Below are positions 13,441 to 24,700 of a stretch of DNA of 64,000 bases, piece after piece. The stretch is from positions 3,415,516 through 3,479,515 of the forward strand of contig WMCF01000065.1 in NCBI GenBank assembly GCA_009792885.1, given 5' to 3'. The position numbers were made by a program, and so were the translations under genes. Within the stretch, counting starts at the first letter, position 1. Every line of letters starts with the position of its first letter. The notes under the pieces were generated by a model, which was not told where the DNA came from, did not search any database, and worked only from the letters and a program-made list of their open reading frames with translations. Source of the DNA: Eremophila alpestris peregrina. Its lineage: Eukaryota > Chordata > Aves > Passeriformes > Alaudidae.

Positions 13441-15363
13441 CTGCCTCTGCCTCCTTCACACCCCTCTCTTCCTGATGGCACCGTGCCTGCTGCTCCCAGC
13501 TGATTAACCAAACTCAATTAAACACAACCCTGACATGCCACACCAAGGTGTGAACAATGAGCTGCACCACCCTGCTTGTGCCTGGTGGCACGTGTGAGCC
13601 CCAGCCTGCCACAGCCCTGCTGCCCCGGGGATGATCCCAAAGGCACCACCACAGAGAATCTGGGGGCAGATCACCTCTGCTGCCTGCAGGCTGGACAGGC
13701 AGGATCTCAGCTTCAGATGAGACATTTACACACTTGCCAGCCTGAGGTATTAGGAAAAAGAGAGCTCTTAGAGACCTCTGATAACCCCCTATAAAAGGGG
13801 ATTTGAAAGTAGCCCCTGTAACATAGCTCTAACTGGCTCTGCAGATCCTGCACAGCCCCCAGTGTCCCCCAGTGCCTGCACTGCGTCCCAGGAAGAGCAC
13901 CCAGAGCCCTGCCCTGCTCATCCAACCCCTGGCAGCCTCTCAGGGCTTGTTCCCCTGCCTCCAAAACCCTTTAGCCCCACAAGAGTGGCTCCATGACCCC
14001 CAAATCCTCCCTCCATGGCATCTGGCTCCTTCTCTGCTTCAACACATCCACACGCCCCTTTCCCATGGGATGGCTGAGACCTTCCCAACCCTGTCAGCTG
14101 GATGACTTGTCACCAGCATGGGGCAGCCCCTTGGGACATGCCACCTTGTCCATGGGTCAGGGTGACCGAGGTCCTGGGCTGGACAACCTTCCCATCCTCC
14201 TTTGTCATGTAGGGTCCCCATCGTGTTACCCATGATGGGTAACATGATCAGCTCATCGTTGTCACCTCTAATTAAATCCAGAGAGTCCTTTGTTTTCTCC
14301 CCAGGATGCATTGAAAGATGATTTCCTATTTCTACCATTGTTTTTTCCTCTCACTGTTCATTTTCAGGTGTGGGTGGCCTCCCAAGATCTGCTAGACCAC
14401 CCTGGTTTCAATGTTTACATCCATTTTTCTTCCCCATATATCAGGGACTGAAGGAGCATTTCCCTGGTGAGGCCAGGAACTGGGAGTGAACCCTGTGTCC
14501 CTTCCCTGGGCACAGCAACATCCCCAGGGAGCCACTGGGGCTTGAAACAGGGGACTGTAAATCTCACTCGTTTTCTCCTGCAACCCTGGCCAGGCTCTGC
14601 ATCTGCTCCTGCAGCCTCTGAGTGCATCCACCGCCCACACTGCTGATCCCTGCTGCTCCAGGGATGTAGAGACCTTCCAAATGAACTTTTCTTTTTAAAC
14701 GAAGTGGAAAAAACATCAAGAGCAGAAGGTGGCAAGACTTGCTGCATTATGCAAGTGCTTCCCTCAGCGCAGGCTGGTGGCAGCTGGGGCAGGTGAGCAG
14801 TGGAAAAGTGCTGCAGGCAGAGAGGCCACACGGAGGGATTTTGGGAAATGGTTAAACTGAGGACTTGCCTCTTCCCCAGGTAGTGAATTCCTTTGAATCT
14901 GAGCCTCCAGACTCCAGCCCTGTGCTGACCCCAAGATGCTGCCTGTGGCACTGGAGCCGTGGCACTGGTGATGTGTGAAGGACACGGTTCCCTTGGCTTC
15001 CCCTGCTCCCAAGGAAGCTCCAAGCCCTGCCATTCCTCAGTTTGCTGTGCAGCCCCACGGGGTCACAGCTGAATGGGTCTCTCTGCCAGCTCTAAAGCAG
15101 CATCAGGACATCCAAGCAAAAATGGGGCTGGAATGGGGTCAGTGCTCCTGATGGTGATACTGGCTTCAGGAAAAACGGGACACAGGCCAGTGGCCAAATC
15201 CCTGCCTCTGCCAGCCTGCAGCATCTGCTCACAGCTGCAGCTGTTCCCAAAAATAGTCCTTTTTGTCCTGGAGTCCACAGGCTGGTCCAATGCACGGTAT
15301 GAAAGGAGAAAGACACGTTTTCAATAGGCGATGCAAAACCCATGAAACGCTCAGGAACCTGCT

Positions 15364-15553
15364 GGGGGAAGGGAGGGGGAAAGAAAAAGGGAAAAGGGGA
15401 GGGAGAAAGGGGAAGGGAATGGCAAAGAAAAAGGGAAGGGAAATGAGAAGGAAAGCAAGGCAAGGCAAGGGAAATTAACAAGGAAGGGAAAGGAACAGAG
15501 AAAGAAAAAGGGAAGGAAATGGGGAAAGGGAAGGTGAAAGAGAAGGGGAAGAG
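15364..15553 (+). repeat. Purine-only tract (GGGAAAGGAA-like)
   Basis: About 190 bp are nearly all A/G on the plus strand, with imperfect GGGAAA/GGAAAG units and a few C interruptions. It lies 0.4 kb upstream of the TRIM32 CpG island. Long purine runs can form intramolecular triplex DNA. The long minus-strand open frame here (Phe/Pro/Ser-rich) is an artefact of this composition. Confidence 0.9.
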
Positions 15554-15638
15554 GCTGATCCTGCAGCAGCACTGCCTGATAAGGGAAAGGGCAGTGAACA
15601 ACCCTCGGGCGCAAAAATGACACATAACAACCTCATTT

Positions 15639-15712
15639 AAAAAAAAAAAAAACCAAACCAACCAAAAAAAACCCCAAAGAAACAAACAAAATGAGCAAAA
15701 AAAAAAAAAAAA
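15639..15712 (+). repeat. A-rich runs
   Basis: Two poly-A runs (15,639-15,652 and 15,697-15,712) with AAACC/AACAAA material between them. They sit directly before the TRIM32 CpG island. Confidence 0.9.
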
Positions 15713-15922
15713 GCGCAAAGGCGTTCCGGCGTTCCTGCTTCCCCTTTGTTACTTTTAACCTTTCCTTTCAGAACGAGCCGCAGCACAGGCCCGGCAGAAG
15801 GAGGTCCATCCCGCGGCTCCTCCCCTCCGCCGCAGCCCCCCCCAGCCCCGGTGCCGGTGTCGCGGTGTCCCCCCGGTGTCCCCCCGGTGTCCCCCCGCCA
15901 GCACCAGCCGCGGCGCGCCCGG

Positions 15923-15941
15923 ACTACATCTCCCGGCAGGC
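15923..15941 (+). promoter_or_regulatory. ZNF143 (SBS) motif
   Basis: ACTACATCTCCCGGCAGGC matches the ZNF143/THAP11 promoter element ACTACAnnTCCCRGCAKGC at almost every fixed position. Such elements are typical just upstream of TATA-less CpG-island start sites. Confidence 0.7.
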
Positions 15942-15954
15942 CCCGCGGGCGCGC

Positions 15955-15962
15955 TCACGTGA
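15955..15962 (+). promoter_or_regulatory. USF/TFE-type E-box
   Basis: TCACGTGA is a perfect palindromic E-box of the USF1/2 and TFEB/TFE3 type, placed 14 bp after the ZNF143 element. Confidence 0.6.
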
Positions 15963-15964
15963 CG

Positions 15965-16013
15965 CGCGGCGCGCGGCGCACGCCGGGAGCGGCGCGGCCC
16001 GGAGCGGCGGCAG
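15965..16013 (+). other. TRIM32: Probable TRIM32 noncoding exon 1 (3' end defined, 5' end uncertain)
   Basis: A strong donor CAG|GTGAGG places the exon end at 16,013, with the intron starting at 16,014. No ATG with a plausible continuing frame is needed, because the TRIM32 start codon is in exon 2. The 5' boundary given here is arbitrary, set just after the E-box. Transcript data would fix it. Confidence 0.5.
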
Positions 16014-16043
16014 GTGAGGAGCGCGCGCGCGGGGCCGCGGCGG

Positions 16044-16059
16044 CGGCGCCCCCTGCAGG
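16044..16059 (-). promoter_or_regulatory. CTCF-like motif in TRIM32 island
   Basis: The minus strand reads CCCTGCAGGGGGCGCC. It fits CCASYAGRKGGCRS apart from the third base (T instead of A). Motif by eye only. Confidence 0.35.
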
Positions 16060-16424
16060 GCGGGGCGGGCACGGCGGGAGCCGCGGGCCGGGCCGTGAGG
16101 GGCCGGGATGGGACGGGATGGACGGGACGGGATGGATTGGCATGGACGGGATGGAAGGGGGCGGCCGGGCCGCGCCCCGCCGGGTGGGCGCTCCCCGCCG
16201 CGCTGAGCGTTAGCAGCGAGGGGTCCGCCTCGTTTGGTGACCCCCGGTTAGAATCCCGGCGGCCGCGGCAGAGGGGGCTCGTAGCGGGCCCCGCCCGCCC
16301 CGCTGCCATTGACCCCGCGGCCGCCGCCAGACGGAGCCGGGCGTGCGCTCCGTGCGGACAGCACACACACCGGCACCGCTCACTCCTGCCCTGCCACATC
16401 CCTGCAGTGCCCCAGGCCGGGCTG

Positions 16425-16535
16425 CACGGCACTTGGAACAACCCGGCCTGGCGGAACGTGTTCCCCCTGCCCACGGCACGGGTGGAATTAGGTCATCCTT
16501 ACGGTCCTTCCAACCCAAACCCTTGGATTTTTCAG
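16425..16535 (+). mobile_element. CR1 LINE 3'-end fragment at edge of TRIM32 island
   Basis: It aligns with the CR1 3' region: 'cacttggaacaacccggcct', then 'ggaacgtgttccccctgccc', then 'ggtccttccaacccaaaccc'. Unusually, it retains several CpG steps, as expected for an element kept unmethylated next to a CpG island. It lies in TRIM32 intron 1. Confidence 0.75.
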
Positions 16536-18767
16536 TTAAACCCCCCCTCAAACACAGGGCTTGTCCTGCCGGTTTTGTTGTTGTGGCATCTCCTGTCAGC
16601 ATATGCTTATTTTGCAGCGTTACCCCCTGATTTTCCCTCGTTAATGACACGAGCTCTGAATTACAAGTGAAGCCGGTGTTCTCACCGCAGACACTCGCTA
16701 AAAACTACCGGGTGACAAGAGAAACCACGGCAGGAAATTTCTTTTGAATGTAAGGAAACCAAAGTCGCATAATTCACGGTTTTATGGCTTGATCCTCAGC
16801 TGAGGCTTTCTCTAATACCCTGCTCTGCGTCAGAGGAACTGCCCCGGGAGGGACCGACACGCAAGAACAACCCGCTGTTAAGGAAACTTCCATGGAGGCA
16901 CAGCCGAGTGTGAGAGGGAGATAAAAAGAAAAAATAATGTCCCATTACTGAGGGCATGCTGACATTGCGATAAAGGGGGTTATGTATGAAAAGAATGTCA
17001 TACAAATCAGCTCTCTAAAAGCCCAGCCTGACTTAAAATCCCATCCACCGTTGTTCTTTAATGAAAATACTTGTTTTAAAGGTAGCTTTTAATGTAACTC
17101 TTAGTACTTGGTGCCTGTGCTGCTCCCTTGTCCTTCCCTAAGCAAGTCTTTTGACGTGTTCCCAAGGAAAGTAAGAATAATGAACCTGGTATCCTGTGTT
17201 TCATTTTTAAAAACCATTTTAAATCAGAGATGTTTCCTCCCTCGGAGGAAGGTTTCTGTTCTCCATGGCAGTGCCCAGGTTTCTGCTTCCCCAAGGCCAG
17301 GGCTGTGATACTCAACCTGCCACCGTGGAGCTGATCCCAGCACGGTGCCTGGAGATTCTACCACAACACTGAATCCCTTCCTGAAATACGGGCTTTAAAA
17401 CACTCTGAAATGAGCTGACAAATTAAAATTAGAGGGCTTTTTTTTTTCTTTTCTGTACGAGCATAAAGAACTTTTCTTCCTTGCAGTTGTTTTTCTGCAC
17501 AGGAACACACAGCAAACTGAAATACACAGCCTCTTTCCCAGAGAGGACGGAGGCAGACCCAGCAGGGAAGTGAGAATGCTGTGTGCATGCAGCCATTTCT
17601 CAGAGAGAGCTGTGTGTTCACATCCCTCTGCCACTCTCTCTTCATTTCAAAGACTAACTACTTCCTTCTCCTCCTCCTCTTCCCTAGAAGAAAGGTTTTC
17701 TTCCCTATTTTTTAGTGGCTAAGCAGTACAATAGCAAAGGATTTGAAACCCAGTCTAGTGAATAATAACTTAATGATGTGAGCCCTGTTCTGTTCCTTTT
17801 GAATGGATGGCTGCTTTGGCAGGAGAGCTGCTGGGATCTGCTCCCTGCTGGGAGGGATGTGAGGGTGGAGAAACCTGGATTGAAGCTGAACAGCAACCAG
17901 AGTGGTGTAAAACTGAACCAGGGGATGAGAACGAGGTCAGCACTGCGAGATTGTGAAACGAGGGGAAATTAAATGCAGTTAAAGCTGAGTTCAGGAGCTA
18001 ATAGTGAATGCCAGGAGTATGTTTGGAGTTGTCTGTTAACTCCATTATTGCTAATACCTGCCTGAGCTGTGTTTAATTGGCATGGAACATGCTGCAGCAT
18101 GGCAGAGGTTACTGAGATGCACTGGCATCAAACCATCTCTTTGTGTTTTCAGTGTGCACAGTCATCCCCAGAACGAGTGGAAACTCACAGAGCATTCCTG
18201 CTACTTTCACTTCCTGGCAAATGTATGAAACCTTGAAAATGTGTTTTGGCTCTCAAGCAAAGCAGAGTGAACCAAGCACATTTATTTTGCTGGTATCTGA
18301 TGTCACATCTGAATGCAGGTCTCCAGAGGTGATCTATTAATGTCCTAAAGCATCGCACCATCTGGTTCCTCCTTTGATGCACAACATTTTGAATGCCTGG
18401 TTTAATCTCCCTGGGTTTCAGTAAATTATGTATACTCAGAGGCTTGGCAGCAGGAGATGGGCACCATGAGGAGATGATTCAGTCATCAATATCTACTGGG
18501 CTTCCATATTGGTGCCATTACACCTCTTTCAGTGCTACTTTACAAATTTTGCAAGTGAATAATTCATCGCACTGGGAGCTGCAAGTTAGATTTGAAATTT
18601 GCCCACCCTGAGATTAGCTATGACTAATCCATCCTTCCCAGCATGGGAAAGCTAACTGGGTTTCTTTTTCTGCAGGGCTAGGCGATAAGTCAGAAATAAA
18701 TTGCATGTATACATAACTGCTGGTGGTGACATAAATCACATCTCCCTTTTTTTTTCTTCCTGGACAG
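16536..18767 (+). other. TRIM32: TRIM32 intron 1
   Basis: This is inferred intron between donor 16,014 and acceptor AG at 18,766-18,767. The acceptor is preceded by a pyrimidine tract with a long T run (CCCTTTTTTTTTCTTCCTGG). No other coding exon is recognised inside. Confidence 0.6.
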
Positions 18768-18831
18768 AATCGGAGCACCTTGGAATAGATGTGAGCACAA
18801 GGCACTGAGCTGCATAAAGCCCTGGAGCACC

Positions 18832-20775
18832 ATGGCCGCCGCCCCTTATCTCAACTCGGACGCGCTGCGAGAGGTGCTGGAGTGCCCCATCTGCATGGAG
18901 TCCTTCACCGAGGAGCACCTGAGGCCCAAGCTGCTGCACTGTGGCCACACCATCTGCAAGCAGTGCCTGGAGAAGCTCCTGGCCAACAGCATCAACGGTA
19001 TCCGGTGCCCCTTCTGCAGCAAGATCACGCGGATCACCAGCCTGGCTCAGCTCACCGACAACCTCACCGTGCTGAAGATCATCGACACGGCCGGCCTGGG
19101 GGAGGTGGTGGGACTTCTCATGTGCAAGGTCTGCGGGAGGAGGCTGCCGAGACACTTCTGTAAGAGCTGTAGCTTGCTTTTGTGCGAGCCCTGCAAGGAG
19201 GCTTCACACGTGCCCCCAGGACACAGAGTCATTGCCATCAAAGAGGCTGCCGAGGAGCGTAGGAGGGAATTTGGGATGAGGCTTGCCAGGCTTCGGGAGC
19301 TCATGGGTGATCTTCAGAAAAGGAAAGCTGCCCTGGAGGATGTGTCAAGAGACCTGCAGTCCAGATACAAAGCGGTTCTGCAGGAGTACAGCAAAGAGGA
19401 GCGCAAGATCCAGGAAGAACTGGCCAGGTCACGCAAGTTCTTCACCACCTCTTTGTCTGAAGTGGAGAAGATAAATAACCAGGTGATGGAGGAGCAAGCT
19501 TACCTGCTGAACTTAGCAGAAGTGCAGATAATGTCTCGCTGTGACTATTTTCTTGCCAAAATAAAGCAGGGGGATATAGCTCTCCTGGAGGAGGCAGCAG
19601 ATGAGGAAGAACCAGAGGTGACAAACAGTCTCCCGAGGGAGCTGACTCTGCAGGAGGTGGAACTCCTAAAGGTGAGCCATGTGGGACCACTGCAGATCGG
19701 GCAGGTGGTGAAGAAGCCCCGCACCGTTAACGTGGAGGAATCGCTCATGGAAAACGCAGCCTCCTCCTTCATGCCATTCAGGGAGCCTGAGCTGGTGCAG
19801 GAGGAGCCCAGCTGCACCCCCCATTCCTCGCCAGCCAAGCCAAGGATGCCTGAACCAGCCATGAGCATCCAGCAGTGTTCCTTCATCAGGAAGATGGGCT
19901 CCAAGGGCAGCCTGCCAGGCATGTTCAACCTCCCCGTCAGCCTGCACGTCACCAGCCAAGGCGAGGTGCTCGTGGCAGACCGCGGCAACTTCCGAATCCA
20001 GGTTTTCACCCGCAAGGGCTTCCTGAAGGAGATCCGCCGGAGCCCCAGCGGCATCGACAGCTTCGTGCTGAGCTTCCTGGGAGCAGACCTGCCCAACCTG
20101 ACCCCTCTTTCTGTCACCATGAACTGCCACGGGCTGATCGGTGTGACGGACAGCTACGACAACTCGGTCAAGGTGTACACCATGGACGGGCACTGCGTGG
20201 CGTGTCACCGCAGCCAGCTCAGCAAGCCCTGGGGCATCGCCGCGCTGCCCTCGGGACAGTTCGTGGTCACCGACGTGGAAGGGGGGAAGCTCTGGTGCTT
20301 CACCGTGGACCGTGGCGTGGGCGTGGTGAAGTACAGCTGCCTGTGCAGCGCCGTGCGCCCCAAGTTCGTCACCTGCGACGCTGAAGGGACCATTTACTTC
20401 ACTCAGGGGCTGGGGCTCAACCTGGAGAACCGGCAGTACGAGCACCACTTGGAGGGAGGCTTCTCCATCGGCTCCGTGGGCCCAGATGGGCAGCTGGGGA
20501 GACAGATCAGCCATTTCTTCTCTGAGAATGAGGATTTCAGGTGCATTGCTGGCATGTGTGTTGATTCCAGGGGAGACCTGATCGTGGCTGACAGCAGTCG
20601 TAAGGAAATCCTGCATTTTCCTAAAGGAGGCGGCTACAACATCCTGATCCGGGAGGGACTCACCTGCCCCGTGGGCATTGCCATCACTCCCAAAGGGCAG
20701 CTGCTGGTGCTGGACTGTTGGGATCATTGCATTAAGATCTACAGTTACCACCTGAGAAGATACTCCACCCCCTAA
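18832..20775 (+). CDS. TRIM32: TRIM32, E3 ubiquitin-protein ligase (TRIM-NHL), intact
   Basis: A 647-residue single-exon CDS; the human protein is 653. TRIM32 ubiquitinates targets such as actin and other sarcomere and signalling proteins. NHL-domain mutations in humans cause limb-girdle muscular dystrophy R8. Domains seen: C3HC4 RING at about residues 18-62 (CPIC, then HCGHTICKQC, then CPFC); B-box 2 at about 98-131 (CKVC, CKSC, CEPC, ending PPGH); coiled coil at about 135-225, rich in Glu/Lys/Leu heptads; a variable linker; then NHL beta-propeller repeats from about 350 to the end. Repeat cores include EVLVADRGNFRIQVF, LIGVTDSYDNSVKVY, DLIVADSSRKEILHF and LLVLDCWDHCIKIY. The start ACCATGG is an excellent Kozak context, 64 bp after acceptor 18,767. 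No frameshift or premature stop is seen. Confidence 0.98.
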   Translation: MAAAPYLNSDALREVLECPICMESFTEEHLRPKLLHCGHTICKQCLEKLLANSINGIRCPFCSKITRITSLAQLTDNLTVLKIIDTAGLGEVVGLLMCKVCGRRLPRHFCKSCSLLLCEPCKEASHVPPGHRVIAIKEAAEERRREFGMRLARLRELMGDLQKRKAALEDVSRDLQSRYKAVLQEYSKEERKIQEELARSRKFFTTSLSEVEKINNQVMEEQAYLLNLAEVQIMSRCDYFLAKIKQGDIALLEEAADEEEPEVTNSLPRELTLQEVELLKVSHVGPLQIGQVVKKPRTVNVEESLMENAASSFMPFREPELVQEEPSCTPHSSPAKPRMPEPAMSIQQCSFIRKMGSKGSLPGMFNLPVSLHVTSQGEVLVADRGNFRIQVFTRKGFLKEIRRSPSGIDSFVLSFLGADLPNLTPLSVTMNCHGLIGVTDSYDNSVKVYTMDGHCVACHRSQLSKPWGIAALPSGQFVVTDVEGGKLWCFTVDRGVGVVKYSCLCSAVRPKFVTCDAEGTIYFTQGLGLNLENRQYEHHLEGGFSIGSVGPDGQLGRQISHFFSENEDFRCIAGMCVDSRGDLIVADSSRKEILHFPKGGGYNILIREGLTCPVGIAITPKGQLLVLDCWDHCIKIYSYHLRRYSTP

Positions 20776-21700
20776 AGGCTTGGTTGCAAGCAAAGCCTGT
20801 CTTGGCAGTGGAGATTCTTGCAACCCGACGGGAACCAGTGTCAAACCTTCAAGAAGATTGTGCCATAACTGAAGGGGATTTGGCATAGAGGTCATCATGT
20901 TCTGTGTTTAGAAACAAAATAGCTTCTGTGGTGGTGGTCTGCTTTTTCTTCTTTTTTATATAAAATCCATACAAATAAGAACAAGCGCGATGGAAAGGAT
21001 CCATCCTTGGTTCTTGTGACTGGTCACTTCATAAACCTCTTCCCCTCCTTATGCCACATCTTGTACACTTCCAGCTTCAACCATTGTGTCTTTCTTTGTG
21101 CCATAAACACTGACTGACTGCTCTAAATCACCCTCCCTTAGAGAACTAGCAGAGGCAATCCTGTGGTACTTGCAAGGAACTGGGTAGCAGTTGTCTGGGC
21201 AACTCCTAGAGAGAGCAATTTGTGCTTGCAGCACTGCATAAAACGAAATGGCCTCTTCAGCCACACAGAGATGAAGCTTTGCTTCCACCCTGACGAGGCA
21301 GGGTTGTCTCTCCCATTTTTCTGGTGTTCAGGAGATTGCCCTGTCGTGCCATTTGTGAATTGTGTCTGTTCCATGTGAAGTGAGTACTGTGCAATCGTGG
21401 GAGACCGAGCTGAGACAGAAAATTGCCCTCTTTATTCATGAGTTGTGAGAAGACAGGGGTTTTATTACTAATCAGAGTTTTGCTAGATAGAAGGGGATGA
21501 AAAGGGAGGGGGCTGGAGAAAAAGATTAAGAGGGGAAACCTAGGGTTGCTGTTTACTGTTGTTTTATTATTAAATGTATCCTGGAAACTGTCTTTGGAAG
21601 GTCTATCTAGTATCTAAGACTCCCTGGGGAAGGGGGGGAAGAGCTGGGGGAATAAGACTGGGAGATTGTAGGAAATAAGATTAAATGCAATGTATTATAT
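20776..21700 (+). other. TRIM32: TRIM32 3' UTR (end uncertain)
   Basis: AT-richer sequence follows the stop codon. There is no AATAAA close by. The first reasonable poly(A) signals are ATTAAA at 21,569-21,574 and 21,680-21,685, the latter followed by a T/G-rich stretch. The mammalian TRIM32 3' UTR is of similar length. The end given is provisional. Confidence 0.5.
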
Positions 21701-24700
21701 GTTCACCTGCACTTCACTACTCTGCATTCCAGACCACTGCATTTAGCAATAGCTTTCCACTCATCTGCACCTCCTCTGTGCAAGTTACTCACTTCTGAGG
21801 TAGGGATGGACAGGGGGGGGATTATTTCATTTCTATTTTTTTAGGACTTGGAAGCACATCCATTGGTGCACTGCCTTTTTTTCCCTTTGCACAGCAAAAC
21901 ATTAAATTCCTCAGATTTAATTTTTTTTTTTGTAATTCTTTTTTCCACGACACCAGCAGGCACCAGAGCTGCTGCTCATCACGGCTTTGGGCCAAATGAA
22001 GCACAAAACTGCAGCTGTGTGAACCAAGGCCCCCACAGTGCTGCTCTCCTGGCTGATAAATGTGTTCCTCAGTGTGGTGCTGCTGGCCCAGAATAGTTTA
22101 TTGAAGGAAGGATGCATTTAAATAGGGCACAGTGGTAGCATGTTAATCTGCCACAGATAATAGTTACACTGCAGTGCATTTATTTGTTGCCATCAACAAC
22201 GTACTTGCAAATTTGGGGCCACGACAGACAATATAAAAGCTGATTTTATGGTGGCTGCCATGCTCCAGCAAATTGTTTGCTACTTGTCCTACAACGTTTG
22301 CAACAGGTGATTTTTAATTTTTTTCTTTAAGCCCATATACTTTTCCCTGCTGAAACAGCAAAGAGAAGCATGTTGGTGAGCTGCTGCTGCTCTAGCTGGA
22401 TGTTTGGCAGTTAAAGGGATTGCAGAAAAAGCCCTGGAAGCAGATTTTGGTGGGATTTGTTGTTTTTTTTTTTTTTCCCCTCTCTTTGTTTTGCTCAGCC
22501 AGTGCTGAAGGAGTGAGCATGCAAACACAGCTGTGTGATGGAGCTTCCATCAGGGCAACTTCCAGTTTCTCCAGCTATAATGTGCTGGGAAAAGCTTGTG
22601 GAGGAGGGAGCTGAGACACGAGGTGGTTGGTGGTGTGAGGCAGCCCAGGGGACTCAGCTCCCCTGAGCAGCTCTGTGTGCTTGCCAAGGCTACCAGCTTT
22701 TACATGGCTACTCCCATCCTCTGCCTCTCTCGTTTGGGTGGGAGGGGGCACTTGCCCAAGGCATGTGACAGCAATTTGAGGAGCCTTTCTCCTCTTGAAT
22801 GTGTGTTTTGGGGAGGTGATGATGATTACTGGGCTGTGCTGCAGTTCATGACATTGTAACTGAAGGCATTTTTCCAGTTTTATGACAATGGCAGTTCCTC
22901 TCCTTCTGGTTTCTTTTAAAGACTTCTCCTGCTTCCAAGAACTGCTCCACACAGGAGGCTACCATGGACCTGAATAATTAAAGCAATATTGTCTATGATA
23001 ATATGTACCTCTGTAATTTTCTGTTCCCATGGATTTTTTTTTTTTTTTGCAATTAACAGCACAACTACTAGCAATAACATTTCCTGGAGTGCTTGAAAAA
23101 ATAATAAAAAAAAGGAAAAAATTAAAAGCTGCTCCAGTAAAGTGAGCAGTTGCTTACTCCAGCCTGTTCCTGGTTACAGAGTTCAAACAAAGTGTCTGTC
23201 ATCTGTTTCTCACTCAGAGAATTAAGAAAAATAACACCGCCCTGTGAGGCACTGGTGGGCCAGGACACTGCAGTTGATGCCTGGGGCTTCTGTCTTGCCT
23301 GCAGCTCTTCCAGTCTGGGGTTTCAAGGAGAAAAGGGAAAAAGAAAAACCTGCTGTCCCTCACCCAGGGTGTGCACAAACCCTGACAGAACTCGGCTGAG
23401 ATGATTTTACAGAGCTCCTCTCGCTGTGGTGCTCCCCCACAGTGTCATGATCATCTGCCAAACGAGGTGAAATGGAGTAATTAAGGATTATGTTGAAATA
23501 GTTTGGCTCCTGCTCTGGACCTGGAGGAAGAGCTTGTCTGGTCGTACGTATGTGTTTGGTTTTTAAAGATTGTGTAATAAAGGCAAAATTGATCCAATTA
23601 AAAGTGCATTGCAAACGGCTCATTTTCTTATTAAAACACTTCATCTTCTGCCCTCGGTGGCAGATTGGATTTTACAGCCAGTGGGGATTAGAGTGGAACA
23701 CAGTGGCTACGAGACCCTTTTGATGTGTCAGGCTGCTGGGGATAAATCTGATCTTGGCAGCCTCATGGAACTTCTCCTGACACTTCCCACCTTATAAACA
23801 AATGCTGTGCTCTTGTACCTTAACTCACACTGCCTCAAGGGCAATACATTCCCTGTCACCTGCTGTTCCAGAAGGCTGATTTGAGTTCACTGGCTCTGGG
23901 AGCTCAATGGGATGTGGGAGCCTGGCTGAAAACTCCATCCCCTGTGTCCCTGGCTCATCCCTGGGCTGCCAGGGGGGACCTGTGACTGGGCACATCAGGA
24001 GCCATGGGCTCACCTGGAAGACCTCAGACCTTGGTGCACTTGCACTGAGAGGGTGTAACACACCTGGGTTTCCTCTCTAATCACCCTCCTTGGAGGCACC
24101 AGCTCAGGCTCTTCTCCTGATGTTGCTCCATGATTAAATTTAGACCAAAACTCTGCCATGGGAGCTGAGCTGGTGAGAAAACATGGTGTGACTGAGTGTG
24201 GGGGTGTAGCTGTGAAGGTGCCTGGACCCCAGCTCGGGTGGTGCCAGAGGGGTCCTGGATGGGACATTTCCTCAGCAGGTACATCCACAGCTCAGGCAGG
24301 TTCTCCCCTTATCCAGCCACCTGGCTGATCTGGGTGAAGGATTTCATCACTTGGGCTCATCTCAGCTCTTCAAACAGGTAAGAATTTCTGGTTTATCAAA
24401 CATTATTCAGCCCTTGCAGAACAGCTGCTGTGTGGTGCTGTCAGACCTACCCTGCAGCTTTATCACAAGTTTTGATTTCTTAGGGTAGAACAGCTGAGCC
24501 ATGGACATTGTTCTGGGCAAAACCAGGAGCCAGGGAATGAAGGGATGAGGAGGAGAGCCTGTTCCTCATCAAAGGGGGGTAGGGCTACAAAAGTAAAAAT
24601 AAAGCCAGATGCTTTGAGTTGTTCCTATTGTAGAGCTTAAGTGATTTTTCTGGGTCATTACTCAATGCGAGGATTTAAAGTTATTTCATTTTGCACAACT

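Larger units (their letters stand above)
15770..16345 (+). promoter_or_regulatory. TRIM32: TRIM32 CpG-island promoter
   Basis: A dense CpG island with many CGCG and GCGC steps, no TATA box and several GC boxes. It lies 2.5-3 kb upstream of the TRIM32 coding exon. It contains a ZNF143-type element at 15,923, a USF/MiT E-box at 15,955, a splice donor at 16,014, a CTCF-like motif at 16,044 and a short GGGATGGAC tandem repeat at 16,106-16,158. The position matches the known TRIM32 layout of one noncoding exon followed by a single coding exon. The start site cannot be fixed from sequence alone. Confidence 0.75.

Noticed and set aside
15092..15718. 208-codon minus-strand frame rich in Phe, Pro and Ser
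   Set aside because: It is the translation of the polypyrimidine complement of the purine tract, plus T runs.
15691..16670. Plus- and minus-strand Ala/Arg/Gly-rich frames over the CpG island
   Set aside because: Stop-poor because of GC content. The region fits a noncoding promoter and first exon, with the real start at 18,832.
19666..20898. 410-codon minus-strand frame opposite TRIM32
   Set aside because: A shadow frame of the GC-rich NHL coding region with no homology.
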